DNA of 64,000 nt from an uncultured Bacteroidales bacterium (GCA_947164985.1 CAMUYI010000009.1:1-64000), one strand, 5' to 3'; shown: positions 51,915 through 60,889, numbered from the stretch's first letter. Notes: generated by a model from the sequence alone, not told the origin. Translations and numbers: made by a program.

Positions 51915-53186
51915 ATGAATAGATTAGTTCTCATAGGAAATGGCTTTGATTTAGCGCATAAACTTCCGACTAGTTATGCGGACTTTATCAATTGGTACTG
52001 GGACAAACGGATGATTGGTTTTAACAAAGACTACAGCGACGTCTCAGAAGATTTGTTGTGTCGTTTTAGAATTCTCAACAATAAGAGAGAAGAACGTGAG
52101 ACGTGGAGCACTTTAGCCTTTGCCCATAGTTACTTTAGATCCATTCCTGCGCTTGGAAAAGAATATGTTGGCAAAGATGTTATTGCATCTATCATTGAGG
52201 ATACAGACTATTTCGAGACCAAATTTTCTCCACTCTTTGAACGAATTATAAAAGGTTTAGAATCAAAAACATGGGCGGGTATCGAGCAAGATTACTATGA
52301 TTTACTGAAAGAATATGCGTTCCGAGACTCAACGGTTAATCCCAACGAGCCGCCGATAAAAGCACTCAACCAACAGTTGCGTTATTTGCAACAGTTGCTT
52401 GTGGAGTATCTGACGGAAGTATGTTCACAAAAACCGGATAAGATAGAAAGCATTGAGGATGCCATATACGCTCCATTTGTAAAAGAAGATATGTCTATTG
52501 AAGGAGAGAAAGAATGGGAAAAACATTTGGAGTACTGGAAAGGAACAACTCTAAAAGACGATGGTCCTATTGAGGAAAAGATAGATAAATTCGGTTGGGA
52601 TTATGAGCGCGCGATGCATAGAATCAATATTTGGAAAGAGTCTCCTAAGACAAGTACCATTCCAGAGGCTTTCTATCTTCCGAATGACATCATGTTCTTG
52701 AATTTTAATTATACCGATACTGCTCAATTATACATCAAACCACGATACAGGAACCAAGAAAACCACATTCACGGACAGATAAGTGCCCCCAAGAGCATTA
52801 TCTTTGGCTATGGAGACGAGTTGGATGATAAGTTCAAGGAACTGAAAGCGCACAAGAATAATGCGTGCTTGTCTCATGTGAAATCTATTCGCTATCTGGA
52901 AGCGCCGAACTACAGGCAGATGCTATCCTTTATCGAATCGGAGCCTTTCCAAGTGCTCATCATGGGACACTCGTGCGGCAACTCTGACCGAACATTGCTA
53001 AACACCATATTTGAGCACCCGAATTGCGTATCCATCAAGCCGTATTATTATGTAACGGACAAAGAGAAGGGAACAGATAACTATATCGAACTTGTGCAAC
53101 ATATCAGCCGCAATTTCAACGATATGAAATTAATGCGTGACCGCGTTGTGAATAAGACACAATGCGAACCGCTGGTGGAAGAATGA
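51915..53186 (+). CDS. AbiH-family abortive infection protein
   Basis: A 423-residue protein with the AbiH start LVLIGNGFDLAHKLPTSYAD, the core FLNFNYTDTAQLY, IHGQISAPKSIIFGYGDEL, and the late VLIMGHSCGNSDRTLL. AbiH confers phage abortive infection in lactococci; its biochemistry is not settled. The order of motifs parallels that of the SIR2 protein next door, which hints at a related Rossmann-like fold. It starts 25 bp after the SIR2 gene, immediately to the right of the left 18-bp repeat, so it belongs to the segment bracketed by the repeats. Confidence 0.88.
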   Translation: MNRLVLIGNGFDLAHKLPTSYADFINWYWDKRMIGFNKDYSDVSEDLLCRFRILNNKREERETWSTLAFAHSYFRSIPALGKEYVGKDVIASIIEDTDYFETKFSPLFERIIKGLESKTWAGIEQDYYDLLKEYAFRDSTVNPNEPPIKALNQQLRYLQQLLVEYLTEVCSQKPDKIESIEDAIYAPFVKEDMSIEGEKEWEKHLEYWKGTTLKDDGPIEEKIDKFGWDYERAMHRINIWKESPKTSTIPEAFYLPNDIMFLNFNYTDTAQLYIKPRYRNQENHIHGQISAPKSIIFGYGDELDDKFKELKAHKNNACLSHVKSIRYLEAPNYRQMLSFIESEPFQVLIMGHSCGNSDRTLLNTIFEHPNCVSIKPYYYVTDKEKGTDNYIELVQHISRNFNDMKLMRDRVVNKTQCEPLVEE

Positions 53187-53198
53187 ATTATAAATCAC

Positions 53199-53690
53199 AT
53201 GAAACGACTATTTCCAATACTTTTTGCATGTGTGATGACTTCCTTTATCTCCTGTGAACGGTCAATGGGAGGAGGAGATGAACCGACACCAACCGAGAAT
53301 CCGACAACTATACAACAGTCGCTGATAAAAGGCACTTGGGAATGTCAGTTGAATGGGGTGAAAATGACGTTCAACTTTGGTGAAAGCAGCGTAGAATATA
53401 AGTATTACATTGAATTATATAACGCAACAGCCACCTATAAAGGGACATATACGATTCGAGCAAACAACATCGCACTTGATTTTACAAGTCTGACAACAAA
53501 AAATAGTTCCGGTATCGAGTACTATGCTCCTGACAAAATGCCGAAAGAAGCGGAGTTGAAAGACGATAAAACAATCTTATATATAGACAACATATATAAA
53601 CGCAAATATCTATGCCCTGTCCACATAACCGTATTGAATGTCCATGTCCAAAAGATTGCCCTCGGCACGGAAAGTGCTGTGAGTGTGTGA
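53199..53690 (+). CDS. Putative lipocalin-like lipoprotein, C-terminus probably altered
   Basis: A signal peptide with lipobox (LFACVMTSFISC, Cys19) and a Gly/Pro linker (GGGDEPTPTENP) precede a small beta-barrel-like domain (IKGTWECQLNGVKMTFNFGE ... YKGTYTIRANNIALDF ... DKTILYIDNIYKRK). That layout is typical of Bacteroidales lipocalin-like lipoproteins. The last 26 codons run through the start of the Cys-rich gene in another frame (from 53612), and do not look like part of the domain, so the natural stop was probably lost at a recombination junction. It starts 12 bp after abiH. A link to defence is unclear. Confidence 0.65.
   Translation: MKRLFPILFACVMTSFISCERSMGGGDEPTPTENPTTIQQSLIKGTWECQLNGVKMTFNFGESSVEYKYYIELYNATATYKGTYTIRANNIALDFTSLTTKNSSGIEYYAPDKMPKEAELKDDKTILYIDNIYKRKYLCPVHITVLNVHVQKIALGTESAVSV
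53611..53628. repeat. 18-bp direct repeat, right copy
   Basis: Identical to 51891-51908; it forms the start of the intact Cys-rich gene. The two copies are 1720 bp apart and enclose abiH and the lipoprotein gene. Confidence 0.9.
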
Positions 53691-53755
53691 AGCATCATCG
53701 GGAACACGGAAAAAAACTGCCGGTGTGCCTAAGAAGAATTGAGTGGGAGAAATAA
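53612..53755 (+). CDS. Cys-rich putative metal-binding mini-protein, 47 aa
   Basis: The ATG at 53612 gives MPCPHNRIECPCPKDCPRHG, then KCCECVKHHREHGKKLPVCL and a short basic end. Eight Cys and four His in 47 residues, spaced as CPCPxxDCxRHGKCxxCxxxH, suggest zinc or iron-sulfur binding. Small proteins of this pattern (closing LPxCLR) are common in Bacteroidota and of unknown function. It overlaps the end of the lipoprotein frame by 79 bp, and a severed copy of its first codons is at 51892. It is 69 bp upstream of the STAND gene. Confidence 0.7.
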   Translation: MPCPHNRIECPCPKDCPRHGKCCECVKHHREHGKKLPVCLRRIEWEK

Positions 53756-53824
53756 GACTTGGTATAGCGGCGAGGAGTAGACAACAAAGGGAGAGAAGAA
53801 TACGAAATAACAATTTGATATTGC

Positions 53825-56800
53825 ATGAATTGGACGGAGATAAGACCACTGAATGGCTCACAAAACGACGGCTTTGAGGAATTAGTGTGCCAATTAGCAA
53901 ATAAAGAACTGATTCCGGATAAGAAGCAATTTGTTCGCAACGGCAAACCAGATGCCGGTGTAGAATGCTATTGGGTCTTAAACGATGATAAAGAAGTTGC
54001 ATGGCAAGCAAAATATTTTACAACATCGTTTTCAAATACACAATGGGGAGAAATAGATAGCTCAGTTAGAACTGCTTTAGCCAAACATCCAAAACTAACA
54101 AAATATGTTATCGCTTTTCCAATTAACCCACCAGATGCTAGATTAGACGGACAAAAATCAATGCGCGAAAAATGGAACGAAAGAGTGTCTAAATGGCAAG
54201 GTTGGGCGGCTCAGAAAAGCATGTCCGTTGAATTTGTTCATTGGTGGGAATCTGATATCATTGAACGCTTGCAATTGCCGGATAATGCAGGCATGTTCTA
54301 TTTTTGGTTCCATCAGCAAGAATTCACATCAGATTGGTTTAACCATAGCAATAAAAAATCCATAGCGGATTTAGGTGTTCGTTATACACCTGAATTAAAC
54401 GTAGAATTAGATATAGCTAAAATATTTGATGGTTTATTCAGGGATAGTAGATTTTATGATTTATTATATACTTCCTTAGATAATTTGTTAATAGCCGGTG
54501 ATAAAGTATTGAAATATTGCAAAGGCTTGACGACTTATAATGAGAGTATATCAAGTAACATGAGCAAGTTAGTCAATACTTTTGATATTAAAAATCTAAA
54601 TCGTAACCATTTGCAAATTCCGATACAACAATATTGCAATATCATTAGCGATTTTTCAGATTGTTGTGATAGGATTATGAATTATTATATTGAAGAAGAA
54701 GGGAAAGTACAAAAAGAACTCAATGAATACCGCTTCTATCACAAATATGGATCTGAAATACATTATGTACGTGGTCTGCAAGAATCTCTCTATACATTTA
54801 GTCAATTTGTCAATAGTGCGACATGCAAATTAGCAAACACACCTATTTTGCTGTTGGAAGGGGATGCCGGTGTAGGTAAGTCCCACTTGTTTGCAGATGT
54901 CGTTAAAAATGCTGATAAAGGTTCTGCAATCCTGTTATTAGGGCAGTATTTCACATCTCAGGATAGTCCATGGACACAAATAAAAAGAATCTGTGATATA
55001 AACTGCTCCGAAGATGAGTTTTTGGGAGCGCTTAATGCCAAAGCGGAGTCAGAACAAAGAAGAATCGTTCTATTTATTGATGCTGCGAATGAAGGGAATG
55101 GTAAATCATTTTGGAAAAGCTATATCAATGGTTTTATTACAACGATTTCAAAATATGAATGGCTTGGTTTAGCCATATCGGTGCGCTCATCATATACTAA
55201 GTTATTATTCCCGGAAGACAGCGTAAATCGTTTTATACGATATAAACATGAAGGGTTTGGGCAGAAAGAGGGTGAAGCTATACATTTATATTTTAAGGCA
55301 TATGATATACCACTGCCAGATACTCCTATTCTTCAAACGGAATTTCAAAATCCGTTATTCTTAAAATTATTTTGCATCGGGCAGAAGAATAATCGTAACA
55401 GAATAGGAGTATCGCCTATTTATCATTTAGATGCTATAATAAATAATTACATATCGGGGATTGAAAATCAATTGGCAGAAAGGTTGCATTATAATGCAAG
55501 TCTCAATATTGTTGAGAAAGCAATTAATACATTTATAGGTTATATGGTTATCAACAATAAAGCCATTATAACCTATGAAGAGGTCTATCTCGAATTAGAT
55601 ACGATTTGTACAAAATATCATATTAATAATTCTCTATTAGAAGAATTGATTTCTGAAGGAATATTTATCAAAAATATTGCATATAATGGAATAGAATATG
55701 TGTATTTTGCATATGAACGTCTCGGCGATTATTTAACAGCGAAACACTTATTAGAGAAAACAAGCAATATAGAGAATGCATTTGTTGAGGGAGGAGAATT
55801 ATTTAATTATGTGAGAGACATAAATGCATGCATGCAAAATCAAGGACTAATAGATGCATTCAGCATCCTTGTTCCAACGTTAACTGGAAGGGAATTTTTT
55901 GAATGCGTCCCTCATGTTAAGGATTACTATGCAATAGCTGAGAGTTTTATTAAATCTTTGTTATGGCGTCATATAGAGCAGTTATCAGATGAAGTCCGAA
56001 CTTATCTAATGTCCATTAATGATAGAGGACTACATCAATTATTTTGGAATATTTGCCTATCTATTTCAACAATTCCAAATCATGCTTTTAATGCAAACTT
56101 CTTGCACCAACATTTAAGCAAATTTACTTTAGCAGATAGAGATCGTTGGTGGATTCCTTTTCTAAAATTTCAATGGCTATATGATTCACCTACGAAAACA
56201 CTTATTAATTGGGCTTGGTCATTTGAAAATATATCGTATATAAGTAATGAATCTGTAAAACTGGCGGCAATCACATTATCTTGGTTTTTGGCAAGTACAA
56301 ACAGAAACCTTCGAGATAGCTCTACGAAAGCATTAATATGTTTATTAAAAAGAAGAACAAGTGTTTTAATAGATGTATTAAGGTTATTTGAGAATGTTAA
56401 TGACCCATATATTTATGAGCGTTTATATGCAGTTGCATTTGGATGTGCAGTGCGGTTAGAAAATAAGCAAGAACTGACTGAATTAAGTCAATATGTATAT
56501 GACACAGTTTTTAAAGAAAAGGAGGAAGTATATCCGCATATCTTACTGAGGGATTACGCCCGAGAAATTATTGAATATGCTAATTATAAAGGATGCGCCT
56601 TATCTTTCCCGATAGAGGAAGTGCGCCCTCCATATCATAGCATTTTGCCTAAGAAATTTCCATCGAATGAAAAAATAGACGCAAAATACAAGTTGGATTA
56701 TCAGGCAAAGGATTTCAAGGACTACCATTATTCTCAAAATAGTATTCTACATTCTATGGTTACAGAATATGGGCGAGGTACTGGTAGTTACGGTGATTTT

Positions 56801-58150
56801 GGCCGCTATGTATTTCAAGCAGGACTAAGTTGTTTTGATGTCAATTATGATGGATTAAGTAATTATGCCCTCAAATTGATATTTGAAAAATATGGCTATG
56901 ATAAAGAAAAACATGGTAAATTTGATAGAGAAGTAGGAAGTTCTTCTTGGCAAAATAGCGGAATTCATAACGAGCGAATAGGCAAAAAATATCAGTGGCT
57001 TGCTTATTACGAATTGCTAGCACGCGTTTCTGATAATTGTCAAAAACATGAAGATTCTTTTTCCGATAAGATAGAGCCTTATAATGGTCCATGGAATCCC
57101 TATGTCCGAGATATTGACCCAACTATCTTGATTCACAATACCGGAGATTTTCATGTGGTACATCCACAGTACTGGTGGGAAGTTGCGTCTGAGTTTAATA
57201 TGGACGAAGACAATAAAACTTGGATGACTCATAAAGACGATTTACCTTCGCCAGACAGATTGATTGATATTTCTGATGACAATGGTGAAGAATGGTTGGC
57301 ATTAGAGTACCATCCAGAATGGGATGAAGAAAAGCATCTTGGAGAAGAAAAATATGACTCACCCAAGAAAAGAGTTTGGTATCAAATCCGAAGTTATTTA
57401 GTAAAGGAAGAAGATTATCAAAAGGTTATAGACTGGATTAATGGAAAGAATTTCCGTGGAAGATGGATGCCCGAGAAAACTGATTGGTACGAATTGTTCA
57501 ATAGAGAATACTATTGGTCTCCCGGATTCCAAGAATTTAATAAAAGGTATATAGAAGAAACAGAAAGTTCAGAAGAGTTTCAACTTAACGACAATGTAAC
57601 TGGTTCATATATAGCGAATTGCCATGTAACGACCAAAGCTTATTTCTGGGAAGAAGAATTTGATCATTCAAAAGAAGAAGCTTTTTATATTATCATACCG
57701 TCGAAGTTAATATATGACCAAATGCATCTTCACAACTCTGATAAAGAAGGTGAATTTGTCGATGCAGACAATAATATAATATGCTTTGATCCTTCCGTGT
57801 ATAATAACTCGTTTTCTGCGTTACTTATAAAGAAACAACCTTTTTTAGAGTTCATAAGAAACAATCATCTAAAGATTATTTGGACTCTATTAAGTGAAAA
57901 ACAGATTATTGGAGGACATAGTTTTGCTGCGAATGAGAATCCTTCGCCACTTGATATTAGCGGTGTATATTACATGGATGATGATTATAAAGTTCAAGGT
58001 GATTTTGCAATTCATTCTCCAGAGGAACTAATGTATAGAGCCACCCAAAATGAAGACGATGACATATACGAATTTGATGAGATAGATGAGATAGATGGAT
58101 TAATCAAATTGGCCATCAAGAAAAAGGACAATAAAAATAATAATGAGTAA
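53825..58150 (+). CDS. Avs-like STAND NTPase with N-terminal Mrr-like nuclease, 1441 aa
   Basis: Residues about 10-75 carry a PD-(D/E)XK nuclease (GFEELVCQL; KPDAGVE with Asp43; VAWQAKYF with Gln61 and Lys63), the Mrr-like variant. A P-loop NTPase follows: Walker A LLEGDAGVGKSHLF (near 346-356) and Walker B RRIVLFIDAANEG (near 412-424), then a STAND-type helical part (FAYERLGDYLTAKHLL). The C-terminal 800 residues are long, largely helical and then mixed, and should act as sensor. The order nuclease, STAND NTPase, large C-terminal sensor is that of antiviral Avs proteins, which recognise a phage protein and then cut DNA indiscriminately. Subfamily cannot be fixed by eye. The gene is AT-rich relative to the restriction genes. 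Confidence 0.75.
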   Translation: MNWTEIRPLNGSQNDGFEELVCQLANKELIPDKKQFVRNGKPDAGVECYWVLNDDKEVAWQAKYFTTSFSNTQWGEIDSSVRTALAKHPKLTKYVIAFPINPPDARLDGQKSMREKWNERVSKWQGWAAQKSMSVEFVHWWESDIIERLQLPDNAGMFYFWFHQQEFTSDWFNHSNKKSIADLGVRYTPELNVELDIAKIFDGLFRDSRFYDLLYTSLDNLLIAGDKVLKYCKGLTTYNESISSNMSKLVNTFDIKNLNRNHLQIPIQQYCNIISDFSDCCDRIMNYYIEEEGKVQKELNEYRFYHKYGSEIHYVRGLQESLYTFSQFVNSATCKLANTPILLLEGDAGVGKSHLFADVVKNADKGSAILLLGQYFTSQDSPWTQIKRICDINCSEDEFLGALNAKAESEQRRIVLFIDAANEGNGKSFWKSYINGFITTISKYEWLGLAISVRSSYTKLLFPEDSVNRFIRYKHEGFGQKEGEAIHLYFKAYDIPLPDTPILQTEFQNPLFLKLFCIGQKNNRNRIGVSPIYHLDAIINNYISGIENQLAERLHYNASLNIVEKAINTFIGYMVINNKAIITYEEVYLELDTICTKYHINNSLLEELISEGIFIKNIAYNGIEYVYFAYERLGDYLTAKHLLEKTSNIENAFVEGGELFNYVRDINACMQNQGLIDAFSILVPTLTGREFFECVPHVKDYYAIAESFIKSLLWRHIEQLSDEVRTYLMSINDRGLHQLFWNICLSISTIPNHAFNANFLHQHLSKFTLADRDRWWIPFLKFQWLYDSPTKTLINWAWSFENISYISNESVKLAAITLSWFLASTNRNLRDSSTKALICLLKRRTSVLIDVLRLFENVNDPYIYERLYAVAFGCAVRLENKQELTELSQYVYDTVFKEKEEVYPHILLRDYAREIIEYANYKGCALSFPIEEVRPPYHSILPKKFPSNEKIDAKYKLDYQAKDFKDYHYSQNSILHSMVTEYGRGTGSYGDFGRYVFQAGLSCFDVNYDGLSNYALKLIFEKYGYDKEKHGKFDREVGSSSWQNSGIHNERIGKKYQWLAYYELLARVSDNCQKHEDSFSDKIEPYNGPWNPYVRDIDPTILIHNTGDFHVVHPQYWWEVASEFNMDEDNKTWMTHKDDLPSPDRLIDISDDNGEEWLALEYHPEWDEEKHLGEEKYDSPKKRVWYQIRSYLVKEEDYQKVIDWINGKNFRGRWMPEKTDWYELFNREYYWSPGFQEFNKRYIEETESSEEFQLNDNVTGSYIANCHVTTKAYFWEEEFDHSKEEAFYIIIPSKLIYDQMHLHNSDKEGEFVDADNNIICFDPSVYNNSFSALLIKKQPFLEFIRNNHLKIIWTLLSEKQIIGGHSFAANENPSPLDISGVYYMDDDYKVQGDFAIHSPEELMYRATQNEDDDIYEFDEIDEIDGLIKLAIKKKDNKNNNE

Positions 58151-58168
58151 GTGAAAAAATATAACTAT

Positions 58169-58501
58169 ATGGCCCAACAATTACAAATACGCAACTCAAC
58201 TGCTGAGTTTCTGATCTTTCAAGCAGAGGACAAGGCGCAAGGCGTGCAGGTTTATTATCAAGATGAAATGATCTGGGCGACGCAAGAAGCGATAGCTACG
58301 CTTTTTGACAAGGGGCGTTCCACTATTACTGAACATCTGCGGAATATATTTGAAAGCGGAGAATTAGATCAAAATTCAGTATGTCGGAAATTCCGACACA
58401 CTGCCGCTAAAATCAACTACCGAGGAATACTCGGATGTTTGAAACGAAGCGAGAAGATGGTCGTTTACAAAATGGAGATAACCACTCAACAAGAGGTATA
58501 A
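58169..58501 (+). pseudogene. Truncated RhuM-family gene
   Basis: The start ATG at 58169 (MAQQLQIRNSTAEFLIFQAE) is preferred over a GTG at 58151. The N-terminal 80 residues fit the RhuM family (DEMIWATQEAIATLFDKGRS, then TITEHLRNIFESGELDQNSV and RKFRHTA), but after that the usual DGK-x-Y ... YNLD continuation is replaced by an unrelated short tail ending at 58501. Full RhuM proteins are about 300 residues, so about two thirds is gone. RhuM genes are often found beside type I restriction genes. The stop is 3 bp before the WYL gene. Confidence 0.72.
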
Positions 58502-58504
58502 CCT

Positions 58505-59422
58505 ATGTCCGTATTACAATACAACAAATACATTTGGCTGGTGGATACGATCCGCAGTGCGGGGAAGATAACGAAAGAGGATATTGACCGCAAGTGGGTC
58601 AGTTCGTCTTATAACGAGAACCATGAGAGCCGGTTCCCTGAACGGACGTTCTTTCGGTGCAAGAACGACATCCTGTCTCTGTTCGACATCGAGATAAAAT
58701 GCGACCGTGCCAACGGGAGCGTCTATTACATCGAAGATAGCGACAGCAACAGTCAGACCAAACAATGGTTGCTGAGCCAGTTCGCGATGAGTCAGTCGCT
58801 GGATGCCAGCCGTGAGTTGCGCGATTGTATCCTATACGAGCCTATTCCTGCCGGTACGGAGTACCTGACAACCATCGTGGATGCCATCCGTGACAGCCGA
58901 ATGCTGCATGTGACGCACCTGCGTTTTGACAGCACCGAAGCGCCGCATATCTTCTTCTTTGCGCCGCTGTGTCTAAAAGTGTTCAAGCAGCGTTGGTATA
59001 TGTTAGGGTATGTGGAAGAACTGGTCGATACCGGCAAACCGGCATCCAAAGAACCGAAGATGTATGCCCTTGACCGCGTGCATCATCTGGAGTTGCTGGA
59101 TCGACATTTCAAACGTCCGAAGAACTTTGATGCGCAAGCATATTTTGCCAATTTCTATGGTGTGTTCTGCGGGCCACAATACAAGCCGGAGTTCATCCGT
59201 GCGCGTGTGCAACCGTTGTCGGCGAAATATATGCGGTCACTGCCTTTGCACCACAGTCAGAAAGAGGTGGAGCCGTGCGTGTTTGAGTGGTACATTGCGC
59301 CGACGTTGGATTTCATACAGCAGTTACGGACGTACGGAAGCGAGTTGGAGATATTGGCGCCGCAGTCGTTACGGGAAAAGTTTGCAGACGAAGCAAAGGC
59401 GTTGAGCAAATTGTATGTATAA
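58505..59422 (+). CDS. WYL-domain transcriptional regulator
   Basis: A 305-residue protein with an N-terminal winged-helix-like region (YIWLVDTIRSAGKITKEDID ... FPERTFFRCKNDILSLFDIE) and a central WYL domain (HVTHLRF ... FAPLCLKVFKQRWYMLGYV ... YALDRVHHLELL), in which W-Y-M replaces W-Y-L, followed by a WCX-like C-terminal extension (RARVQPLSAKYMRSLPLH). WYL proteins sense a nucleic acid or nucleotide signal and often repress the defence operon they belong to. Its position at the end of the island and the palindrome at the island promoter fit such a role. A strong terminator follows. Confidence 0.88.
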   Translation: MSVLQYNKYIWLVDTIRSAGKITKEDIDRKWVSSSYNENHESRFPERTFFRCKNDILSLFDIEIKCDRANGSVYYIEDSDSNSQTKQWLLSQFAMSQSLDASRELRDCILYEPIPAGTEYLTTIVDAIRDSRMLHVTHLRFDSTEAPHIFFFAPLCLKVFKQRWYMLGYVEELVDTGKPASKEPKMYALDRVHHLELLDRHFKRPKNFDAQAYFANFYGVFCGPQYKPEFIRARVQPLSAKYMRSLPLHHSQKEVEPCVFEWYIAPTLDFIQQLRTYGSELEILAPQSLREKFADEAKALSKLYV

Positions 59423-59465
59423 GGGAAGCCGCACATGAATGAGCGGTGCATAAACGCTATATAAA

Positions 59466-59482
59466 CCGGCATTAAATGCCGG
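59466..59482 (+). repeat. 17-nt hairpin element
   Basis: CCGGCAT-TAA-ATGCCGG, a perfect 7-bp stem with a 3-nt loop, followed by GACGAAGAAAGAG. It has the same geometry and A/G-rich tail as the elements at 61538, 61582, 63338 and the 34.7-kb array. Confidence 0.8.
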
Positions 59483-59504
59483 GAAAATAGACGAAGAAAG
59501 AGAA

Positions 59505-59537
59505 AAGTGCGACGAAATCGCACTTTTTTTTATTTTT
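59505..59537 (+). terminator. Intrinsic terminator closing the defence island
   Basis: AAGTGCGA-CGAAA-TCGCACTT followed by a T-rich run (TTTTTTATTTTT). The 8-bp perfect stem directly after the WYL gene marks the island end. Confidence 0.9.
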
Positions 59538-59544
59538 CCATTGT

Positions 59545-59581
59545 CACTGACGAGTTTTGGCAGTAAGAAGCAGTATCTTTG
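59545..59581 (+). promoter_or_regulatory. Non-canonical promoter, twin of 41811-41847
   Basis: CACTGACGAG, then TTTTGGCAGT, 9 nt, then TATCTTTG and CAGC; 18 of 20 upstream bases are identical to the copy at 41.8 kb and the spacing is exact. Confidence 0.65.
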
Positions 59582-59598
59582 CAGCCGAAATTGGAGTC

Positions 59599-59643
59599 AT
59601 GCCTATCAAGGTACAAAAAAACAGTAAGGGAAAAGAACAATGA
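59599..59643 (+). CDS. 14-codon upstream ORF
   Basis: MPIKVQKNSKGKEQ then TGA, starting about 11 nt after the predicted transcription start. Lys-rich; it may be a leader peptide or a truncated gene start. It ends 23 bp before the next ATG. Confidence 0.3.
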   Translation: MPIKVQKNSKGKEQ

Positions 59644-59666
59644 TGTAGTGAAACGCGCACATATCT

Positions 59667-60746
59667 ATGAATGGTGAACACAACCAATATGCTACGCTCT
59701 CGCGTCGGCAGGTTGCGCTCTTTGAGCGTAACCCTGTTTGTGGTTTGTGCTATCGGATTTGCATGGATATGTGTGAGGAGTACGGAGGTATCAACTTTGA
59801 ACTCCTCGACAGCATTGTGCTGGCTGACAACCTCTGTGAGCAGATCTTGCAAGACCAGTGGAACCTCAATGGGGTTGAATACTACTTCGGTTGGGTGCGC
59901 AATAGGCTTGGCAACTCTCAACCGGCTGTCGTCTGCACCTTTGCCACCACCTGCGTCACGCTCTCCTGCATCGAAGGTCTGCCGGAACCCGTTTATCAAC
60001 TGGCGCACGACTTGCGTGGACTGATAATAGGTGAAGGGAACGAGTTGTATTACAATCTCTCTTCTGCTGCATATCGCCAGGACATCATCCTTACCGCTGA
60101 TTCCTACGGTGTTCCGCCACCCAAGCCCGATGCGCTCATTCAGATAGAGCAACTAGAGCAAGCCAATGCGCAATTAACCTACGAAGTATCAACATTAAAA
60201 AAACAACTTAAAATGAAAGACCAACAATCAACAGGTGGTACCACCATCAATTGCAAGACCTACATCGCCGAACTGAACAATGACATCCACGACAATCATA
60301 ATTGTCAGATTTATGCCGTGCCGACTGATGAACGGTTAACGAATGAGCGAATGAACGAATTAACGAGTGAAAGAGTTAGCGAATTAGGGAATGAGCGGGT
60401 TAAGAAACTATTCTGCAATGCGTACGGAGATGAGGACATCCAGCGTACAGAAGAGGAAAAGCAACGTGTGAAACGATATATTGCCGACCATAATCTGGGT
60501 AATCGGCAGTTGGATAGCGCACGCGATAATCCGCTGAACCGGATGGCAGTTTGTTTCTGCGCCAAGTGGCAGAGTTTGCGCTATATCGGTCAACCGGCAA
60601 GTGCTACGGCGTTGCTGCGGTTTCTATCTGATGACTGTGGGATAGAGTTGGCGACCGAACCTAAACCGATAGCCAACGTCCTTGCCAAAATGCTGAAAGC
60701 AGACAAGGATAAAGACACTTTCTATGACGTGTGCGAGTATTTTTAA
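59667..60746 (+). CDS. Unrecognised 359-aa protein with a central 8-residue repeat
   Basis: The N-terminal 140 residues (FERNPVCGLCYRICMDMCEE ... GVEYYFGWVRNRLGNSQP) look globular with several Cys. A coiled coil follows at about 150-190 (IQIEQLEQANAQLTYEVSTL), then a Ser/Thr-Gly stretch. Residues about 220-250 contain an 8-residue repeat (ER-x4-T-S/N: ERMNELTS, ERVSELGN, ERVKKL), encoded by a repetitive DNA tract (60327-60405). The C-terminal 110 residues (NRQLDSARDNPLNRMAVCFC ... FLSDDCGIELATEPK) form a second domain. No signal peptide. I do not recognise it; similar genes occur in mobile elements of Bacteroidales. A terminator follows at 60806. Confidence 0.6.
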   Translation: MNGEHNQYATLSRRQVALFERNPVCGLCYRICMDMCEEYGGINFELLDSIVLADNLCEQILQDQWNLNGVEYYFGWVRNRLGNSQPAVVCTFATTCVTLSCIEGLPEPVYQLAHDLRGLIIGEGNELYYNLSSAAYRQDIILTADSYGVPPPKPDALIQIEQLEQANAQLTYEVSTLKKQLKMKDQQSTGGTTINCKTYIAELNNDIHDNHNCQIYAVPTDERLTNERMNELTSERVSELGNERVKKLFCNAYGDEDIQRTEEEKQRVKRYIADHNLGNRQLDSARDNPLNRMAVCFCAKWQSLRYIGQPASATALLRFLSDDCGIELATEPKPIANVLAKMLKADKDKDTFYDVCEYF

Positions 60747-60805
60747 CGGCGCACATTGACGCACAAGCATTTTTCTAAAAATATCGTTTAGCCCTTATTT
60801 TTTCA

Positions 60806-60830
60806 AGCACTCCGACGGGGTGCTTTTTTT
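60806..60830 (+). terminator. Intrinsic terminator after the 359-aa gene
   Basis: AGCACTCCGACGGGGTGCT stem-loop followed by seven T. Confidence 0.85.
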
Positions 60831-60881
60831 GTGTCCGTGTGCCGCACATTGCCGCACATCGGCACACCGTTACAGAACCAG

Positions 60882-60889
60882 TACTTTTG
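60882..60889 (+). promoter_or_regulatory. -7 box upstream of the HNH gene
   Basis: TACTTTTG precedes the HNH gene by about 60 nt. There is no clear TTG 20 nt upstream; instead the region has GCCGCACAT repeated twice and a GTGCC ... GGCAC inverted repeat, so the promoter is only moderately supported. The leader has a CTCTC-GAGGT-GAGAG hairpin. Confidence 0.45.
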
